This document shows, in pieces, positions 58,663 to 64,000 of a stretch of 64,000 nt of DNA. The translations under genes were made by a program, and so were the position numbers. Source of the stretch: Cladochytrium replicatum (Eukaryota > Chytridiomycota > Chytridiomycetes > Cladochytriales > Cladochytriaceae); contig JAHLKD010000039.1 in the NCBI GenBank assembly GCA_025526935.1, positions 248,001 through 312,000 of the forward strand. The letters are read 5' to 3'. Under the pieces are notes generated by a model. That model worked only from the letters and a program-made list of their open reading frames with translations. It had not been told where the DNA came from and ran no database searches. Position 1 is the first letter of the stretch; every line of letters begins with the position of its first letter.

Positions 58663-60186
58663 GAGCAATGTGTGCATGGTGGGCTGTGATGCGTCAGTTT
58701 CGATCATTTGTGGAGCCGCATTCTGCGAAAACGGCATTGGTCCCCCACCAATGGGCGAAAACGGTTGGTTCTGAGCGGAAAGCAAAGTTTGAGATTGCTG
58801 TTGCTGGAGAGATGAATCAATCATCCCACTCGTCGCGTTCCCATTCTGGAAAACCGGAACCTGACTTTGTGGCGTTTGATGATGGCGAACGGATAAATCT
58901 GGGTTCATCTGCTGGAAGCTGGGAACGCGCAGTAAAGGCTGATGGTGTTGTACGAGCGACATATCGATTTGTTGTACTGGTTGCATATGGATTTGCCCAT
59001 GCTGCTGACTTTGAACCACCGGTGTATGTAATGTTTGGAAGTTCGCGGCCACAACATGTGAGGGCTGCTGCTGCTGGAGAAGGGTCAAGTTATCCAAGCT
59101 GTTCTGGCGTGGAAAGTGCGGCGCGTGCTGCTGATGCTGAGGCGACACCAAGTTGTCCACAGCCTGTTGGGGTGGCTCAAATGTTGGGAGCGATTGGATG
59201 GATAGCGCCGATGGAGAAGCTAGAGAGAGCTGAGGAAGTGTCTGAAGTGACATCTGCGTAACTGGGGATAGTGATAGGTGTGATAACGGGGCAGCAGTAG
59301 CAAATTGCAAATTTCGTGTGTCGATAGACAGCTCAGGGTGGCTAGAGAAATCGGGTGACACGATGGACGGACTCTCCACCGAAGCAGAGGTAGTTTGACG
59401 TCCTTCTACCTCAGATTCGCTGTCAGCGTTCGGGTGGGGGGATCCATTCTCATCTGGAGTCTGAGGCGACTGACTTTGACTAATCGTCGCAGACCATGCC
59501 GACTGGTCTCCCGACAGTGTCCGTTTCCGTCGCTCGGCGTTCTTCCTATTTTGAAACCACACCGCAACGGCTTTGGGAGACATATTAATGCGCTCGGCTA
59601 AAAGTTGTCGCTCCGCCGGACGCAGGGAGGGATTCTCTGCATAGGCAGATCTGAGAGCGGCAAGTTGTTCTGGAGTCGTCTTTGTTCGTTTCTTTACGCC
59701 TGTGAGGAGATGGTGTTTCATAGACTCGACGGTCGAATTTATGAATGTCACTTCGCTTGTTGCGCTTGTTGGAGAGCGCACGGGTTCGGACGGCTGCTGA
59801 GCAGGCTGCTGCTGCTGAAATTGTTGGAGCCCAATAAGGTCGGTTCTAACATGGTGCTCTGACCGTCTTCGCGCAGCAAGACGACTCTGAGTCACAGGCT
59901 GGTAGGGGATCGTCGTCTGGACCGAGAAACGGCGTGTCGCTAAGTACGTCTGGGAAGGAGCAAGTGGTTGGGTGGTGGAAGTCCCAGAACCAGCTGAAGT
60001 CAGAGGAAGATGAGAATGTCCGTTGCCGAGACCATCGGTGAACTGCTGGTACTGCAGCGGCAGTAGCTGGAGAGCAGAAGAAATCTGACTGTTCATGTGC
60101 AAAGCTGCGGTCGTTTCAGCATCGGGAGATGCCACAGTCGATGATGCTGGGGCAGCTAGTGCATTCGGCGAGGAGCTGGCAACCAT
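57544..60186 (-). CDS. Homeodomain transcription factor, Gln-rich
   Basis: An intron-free ORF of 880 residues from ATG 60186. The homeodomain covers about residues 165-222: KKRTKTTPEQLAALRSAYAE, NPSLRPAERQLLAERINMSP, KAVAVWFQNRKNAERRKR. Helix 3 has the conserved WFQNRK core, with Asn at the DNA-contacting position and Ala-Val-Ala before it. Its spacing fits a typical 60-residue domain rather than the TALE class. The rest is low complexity: Gln tracts near residue 125 and a run of about 11 Gln (58624-58670), Ser/Pro/Met-rich segments, and no second domain. It should act in the nucleus as a DNA-binding regulator; targets are unknown. Fungal relatives often control development, but that is inference. 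Confidence 0.88.
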
Positions 60187-60748
60187 CCTTGGCTATCGAG
60201 TTTGTCGGCGACTAATGAAGACCACGAAGGACAGACTAATTCATTCCGTTCTGCGAGCGATTCCCAGTCAGCCCTTGTCCCTGCCCGTCCACGCTACCCC
60301 TTACCTGCCAGATGTCGTTCCAACGTCCGTTGCCGCGGATAGTGTCAAAAACTGCAGTGGCTTGGGGGATGGCGTTCGGTGAACTGACGAAGGGTCGCAG
60401 GGGGTGTAGGGGTGCTCTGGAGCGGACAAGCAGAGCAAGTTAGTGTGCCTTGCTGCTGTGCCGATCTTTGCCCCAGCCTGCCTGCCTTCGCCCTTCACCA
60501 TGCGATCGTGATCGTGGACAGATCTCCAAAATTTGTCTCTCCCATTCGAAAATTCGCTGGTTCGCGTTCCACGTGACGTGCCGGGCCTGGGATGGACGTG
60601 TGGATCAAGGCCGATAGTCTACGCCGGGATAGTGCTGATCCAAGAAGGATCACACGCTGTCAGCAATGACGGAGCTCGCAAGCTCACTCAATCTCAGCAA
60701 TCAAAGGGTCATTCCAACCACCACACACGTTAACTACTGATTCGTCAC
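60187..60748. other. Upstream region of the homeobox gene
   Basis: About 560 bp without a supported gene, containing the homeobox 5' region. No clear regulatory motif is seen. Confidence 0.4.
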
Positions 60749-61657
60749 TTGTCCCTTTTCTCACAGCTTTATCAAACGGGGACCGTCGAATTTTCGAGCA
60801 TGGCAACAACGCCCTTCGCGAACAGCATTGAAAGTTCCCCGTCTCTGGACATTTTTCCATCCTCCAGAGGCTTTCAGCGGCAACAATGCCAGCGCAATCA
60901 TCAATGGCACGCTCAAAGTTTGATTCCCCGAGGGCACGTACGAGGCTCATGGCGGCGGCTCGATCCATGGTGTCTCACTCAACAAAGTCACAAGTGGCAT
61001 GCATTTTCTACGTCCAATAGTTCGGGGATACTCCCGACAAAAGCAAACAAGGAGGCGTTCATGACATATGTGTGTGTGGTTTCCCGTTCAACAAAGGGGG
61101 GAAGCTACCTGGATTTTACGTTGGATCGTTGTATAGTGACGATCGAGGTTGCTCCGGGGGGAAAGTGTCGAGTGGTAATAGTTTTATATCATCCCTGAAT
61201 TGGGTCCGATATCGACTCAACTATTCATAGGATTTCAGGGATCAATTGCTTCTCCGTCCCGACTGATGTGGCGAGCAACGCGACTTGGAAAGCATACATG
61301 TACATCTCCCCAAAGAGTGGCTTTATCCTGCGATCTGCGATGAACAGTACGGGACCTCACTTGGCTGCAGACCGTTCCAGTTTGCCACGGCGACATGGAA
61401 TCGAAGGCGATTTATATCAAGCGCAACACGCCGGGGTTGTCAGGATCTACCAAAATGATACAGTCGCGATTGTAAAATCACAGATTCCTTACAGGGACGT
61501 GATCTCCAAATCTGCAGATGTCAATGCAGCCATTCCCGATGACTGTGATCCGACAGACTCTGATGATAAGGTAAAATGCATTTATCTTTCGCATAAACGG
61601 AACCCGTCCACTCTTTTAATCTCTGGCACATTTTTCGGCGGTAATTCGCCGTCATGA
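60749..61657 (+). CDS. Doubtful multi-exon exported protein
   Basis: Several plus-strand frames read like pieces of one secreted glycoprotein: FSGNNASAIINGTLKV, EGTYEAHGGGSIHGVSLNKV (near 60945), KGGKLPGFYVGSLYSDD (near 61105), and the longest piece, GINCFSVPTDVASNATWKAY to GTFFGGNSPS (61238-61657). NxS/T sites recur and Gly/Ser content is high. An intron with TTTCAG acceptor near 61237 can join the last piece, but I could not make a consistent full set of junctions or find the start. It may be a real gene with introns or a decaying one. No family is recognised. Confidence 0.35.
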
Positions 61658-62334
61658 GTCAATGGAGACCCACCTTCTGCTATCCGATCTGTCACAACCA
61701 TTCACTCAAAAAGCATTTTGTTCCAATACTTCATCACATGGCTTGCTCTGATCTTTCCTTTCTAATGAATTTCGAAAGTTTGCCGCCTCATATTTGCATT
61801 CTGTTACCAACTTGTTTATCTACATCGTAGTGAATTGTCGAAACATTGTGCATTGCCATAGCTAGGCTTCTTCACTCAACCATACATGATGATACATTTT
61901 TGACAACCTCGACGAGAGCTAAGAAAGGGGATGATACCATTTCAGTTGCTCCTCACGTCAACATCCATAGTTTTGTATGAGATGCAGATTTTTGTCGCAG
62001 AAGTATTCTTCGAATCCCCAGCTCTGATGCATTAAATCAAGAAAACATACTGCGATATGGGGGAAAGAAAAGAGACGGTAAACTCGAGAACAACCTTCTG
62101 CCTTAACATTAAATCCTTGCCGAAGAAAAATAAACACAAAAATACAACTCAAATCCAGCAGCGGAAACCTGGTCAGCGTCGCAAAATAGACAGCTTAAAA
62201 GGAAAAATAATCGGATAATAACCTTCCAACACCAGCATAGGCAGGTTTAACTAGGAACCGCGAAATCGACCGCAAACAATTTTGGATATCCCACCAAAAA
62301 GTCGAAAGGCAACAATACCATGATTAAAAGATGA
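61658..62334. other. Intergenic region, nothing recognised
   Basis: About 680 bp of AT-rich sequence between a doubtful gene and the 3' end of the SH3 gene. Only short ORFs are present. Confidence 0.45.
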
Positions 62335-63820
62335 CTAAGATACATGGCTCTGTGGGAATACACCTTCTTCCCTGGTCGTCAAGTTTATCCCCGACGCCCA
62401 TCCGTCGCCATACGACTCCTTGACAACGACACGATCGCCAACAATCAGCCGAATATCACCCTCCTGCTCTGGATCAAAGTCACGAACAGCCACGGACGAC
62501 GGCGACGACGACGAGCCAGCACCTGCTGATCGTGGTGCCGTCGTCACCACAATGCTGTCTCGGTTGTCTGTGGTGCGATACAACGTTGACGGTGCAGGTG
62601 CAACCGAGTAGATAGGTTGCGCGTACGTCACTGGCGCGCCGAGCGTTCCGTTCGCAGGTGCCTGCGAAGTCACAAACACCATCGAGACATTTTGTGACGG
62701 CACGGGAGACGCGACGACGGACACGAATCGCGGTGCGCCGGACCCCGAAGGCCCGCTCGTCGACGGAGGGTAGTACACCGAATTCGAAGGCGAGTCGAAA
62801 TACGCTTCACCCCCGGCGGAGCTGTATTGCGCCGAGCTACGACGACCGGGAACGACACCGCCACCTCCTGGAGGCATTTTGTACTGAACACGCTCAGCCG
62901 AACCGGTACCTCCGATACGCATGAGCGAACGATTCCTCTTCTGCTCCTGGAGCACCAGGACGAACGCTACCGCACCGAGAACACCGAAACAGAGCCCTGC
63001 TGCGGCGCCATAGACGATGTCGCAGGAGAAAATACCAAAGAGCGACGGGAAACAGCCAGGACGTTTCTCTTTCGGAGTTTCCGACGGCGCGGACGTTGGC
63101 GCTACAAGATTTGTGCAACACGGGTTTGCGGAATTCGTCTGGTTGCAAAAATCGCTGGCACTCTGGTAAGCGGTGAACCCTATCCACGTTGCGAAATTTG
63201 TAAGTATGCAAACACCAAACAACCTTCTTCTGTATACCGCAATTTGTTTGCTCGTTTGTGAGACCCGGAAAGCAGTTTGTAGTGCTGGCCGCACAAATGT
63301 TGTTAATGCTCTGGAGTGTGTTTGTCCGTGCTTGGACCACAGAAACGGTTGAATTTGGAGGGCAATTGTTATTGATTAAGTTGAAGGTGGAATCGTACAT
63401 GGACTTGCACTGACTAGCACACAGTGTAGGAACGGTCGACTTGTCCGTGCACTTCCCAATGACCTGGTCGGAGGTGTATATCACCTCACAGATAAATCCC
63501 CGGACATATTGTAGGTAGTTCAAGTCCCATGTAGGGCAGCCGAGGTCACTCCCAGCATTCGACAAGAGACCGAGCGACAGGAACTCGATGGTTCGATTAA
63601 CAAATGCGTCGAATTCGGTAACTTGAGAGAAGTGGTTGAGGTTTGCGTTGAGAGTAAGGTTGACCTTCACTCTGTTGTTGTAGTCGGGGCACTGCTGGCT
63701 GCCTGTGATGGTGACGCATTCTGCAGCGTTTGACTGAGCATCGACTCCTGAGATACCGTCGGCCAGCACCAGCACCAGCACCAGCACCCCTGCCCACGGC
63801 AGCCGTGGAGGTCGTGGCAT
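62335..63820 (-). CDS. Signal peptide, Cys-rich ectodomain, TM, C-terminal SH3 protein
   Basis: Exon 1 (63820-63238) and exon 2 (63179-62335) are joined by a 58-bp phase-1 intron and give 475 residues. The signal peptide is MPRPPRLPWAGVLVLVLVLA...VDAQ. The ectodomain has many cysteines (CVTITGSQQC, GKCTDKS, LCASQCKSMYD) and N-glycosylation sites (NLTLN, NRTIE, NSTVS). One helix, IVYGAAAGLCFGVLGAVAFVLVL, is followed by basic residues. The tail is Ser/Pro/Gly-rich and ends in an SH3 domain: VRDFDPEQEGDIRLIVGDRV, YGDGWASGINLTTREEGVFPQSHV, matching ALYDF, DGWxxG and GxFPxxYV. The build suggests a surface sensor that recruits proline-motif partners, as Fus1 or Sho1 do, though Sho1 has four helices. 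An upstream in-frame ATG at 63850 is possible. Confidence 0.82.
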
Positions 63821-64000
63821 CGTCGAGTTGTGGAGCACGCACACTGCCACCGGATGGAATGGAATTCTGATAACTATTTTAAAAAAATTTAACTATCCAG
63901 TGTCCTTCAATATGCGGTTCAGAAGTACACCCGGATCGCTGCACTCGCAATGCTTTCCTGCGGACAGTACGGGCACTTGAACCGCGTTGCCGTATTGTTC

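Noticed and set aside
58624-58670. Plus-strand Leu or Cys homopolymer frames
   Set aside because: They come from CAG repeats coding poly-Gln in the homeodomain protein on the minus strand.

Overview
The window looks like nuclear DNA of a fungus, most likely an early-diverging zoosporic lineage such as a chytrid. The evidence is indirect. Host genes have short GT-AG introns of about 48-70 bp and sit very close together. Fungal-type enzymes (sterol glucosyltransferase, GH5 steryl-glucosidase/ceramidase-like hydrolase, PIS1) occur beside genes I associate more with animals and flagellated eukaryotes: a C5orf34 homologue, a receptor-guanylyl-cyclase-like protein, CFIm68/CPSF6 and KDM8/JMJD5.

Layout. 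1-14 kb is a compact host block: an unassigned ORF, an 11-beta-HSD-like SDR (-), a sterol 3-beta-glucosyltransferase (+), an NHA/SLC9B-type cation/proton antiporter (-), a C5orf34 homologue (+) and a GH5 steryl-beta-glucosidase-like enzyme with a possible CaaX box (+). 14.9-26.5 kb (-) holds a very large TAF2 gene whose reading frame runs into six tandem bromodomains, followed upstream by the CFIm68/CPSF6 homologue. 27-41 kb is repeat territory: decayed ankyrin-like sequence, a complete 6.3-kb hAT element (29540-35875) with 8-bp target duplications, two genes and arrays of a ~97-bp palindrome-bearing satellite, truncated hAT ends, a LINE endonuclease fragment and a tRNA-Thr(CGT). 41.6-43.9 kb is a Ser/Thr-rich single-pass membrane protein. 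44-50 kb is gene-poor, with a Ty1/copia fossil scrap. 50.6-53.4 kb is the receptor-guanylyl-cyclase-like gene (-), next to a KDM8/JMJD5 pseudogene (+). 55-64 kb returns to compact host genes: PIS1, a small secreted protein, a homeobox transcription factor, a doubtful exported protein and a signal-peptide/TM/SH3 protein.

How the genes relate. TAF2 and CFIm68 are both RNA polymerase II gene-expression factors. The sterol glucosyltransferase and the GH5 enzyme could make and break sterol glucosides. The cyclase-like receptor, the SH3 membrane protein and the mucin-like protein are probable surface or signalling proteins, and PIS1 feeds phosphoinositide synthesis. The strongest novelty candidates are the TAF2-polybromodomain fusion, the two-gene hAT element with its palindrome arrays, and the receptor-cyclase whose kinase-like and cyclase domains both lack expected catalytic residues. 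Exon junctions are read by eye from splice consensus and protein family patterns; no alignment or database search was run.
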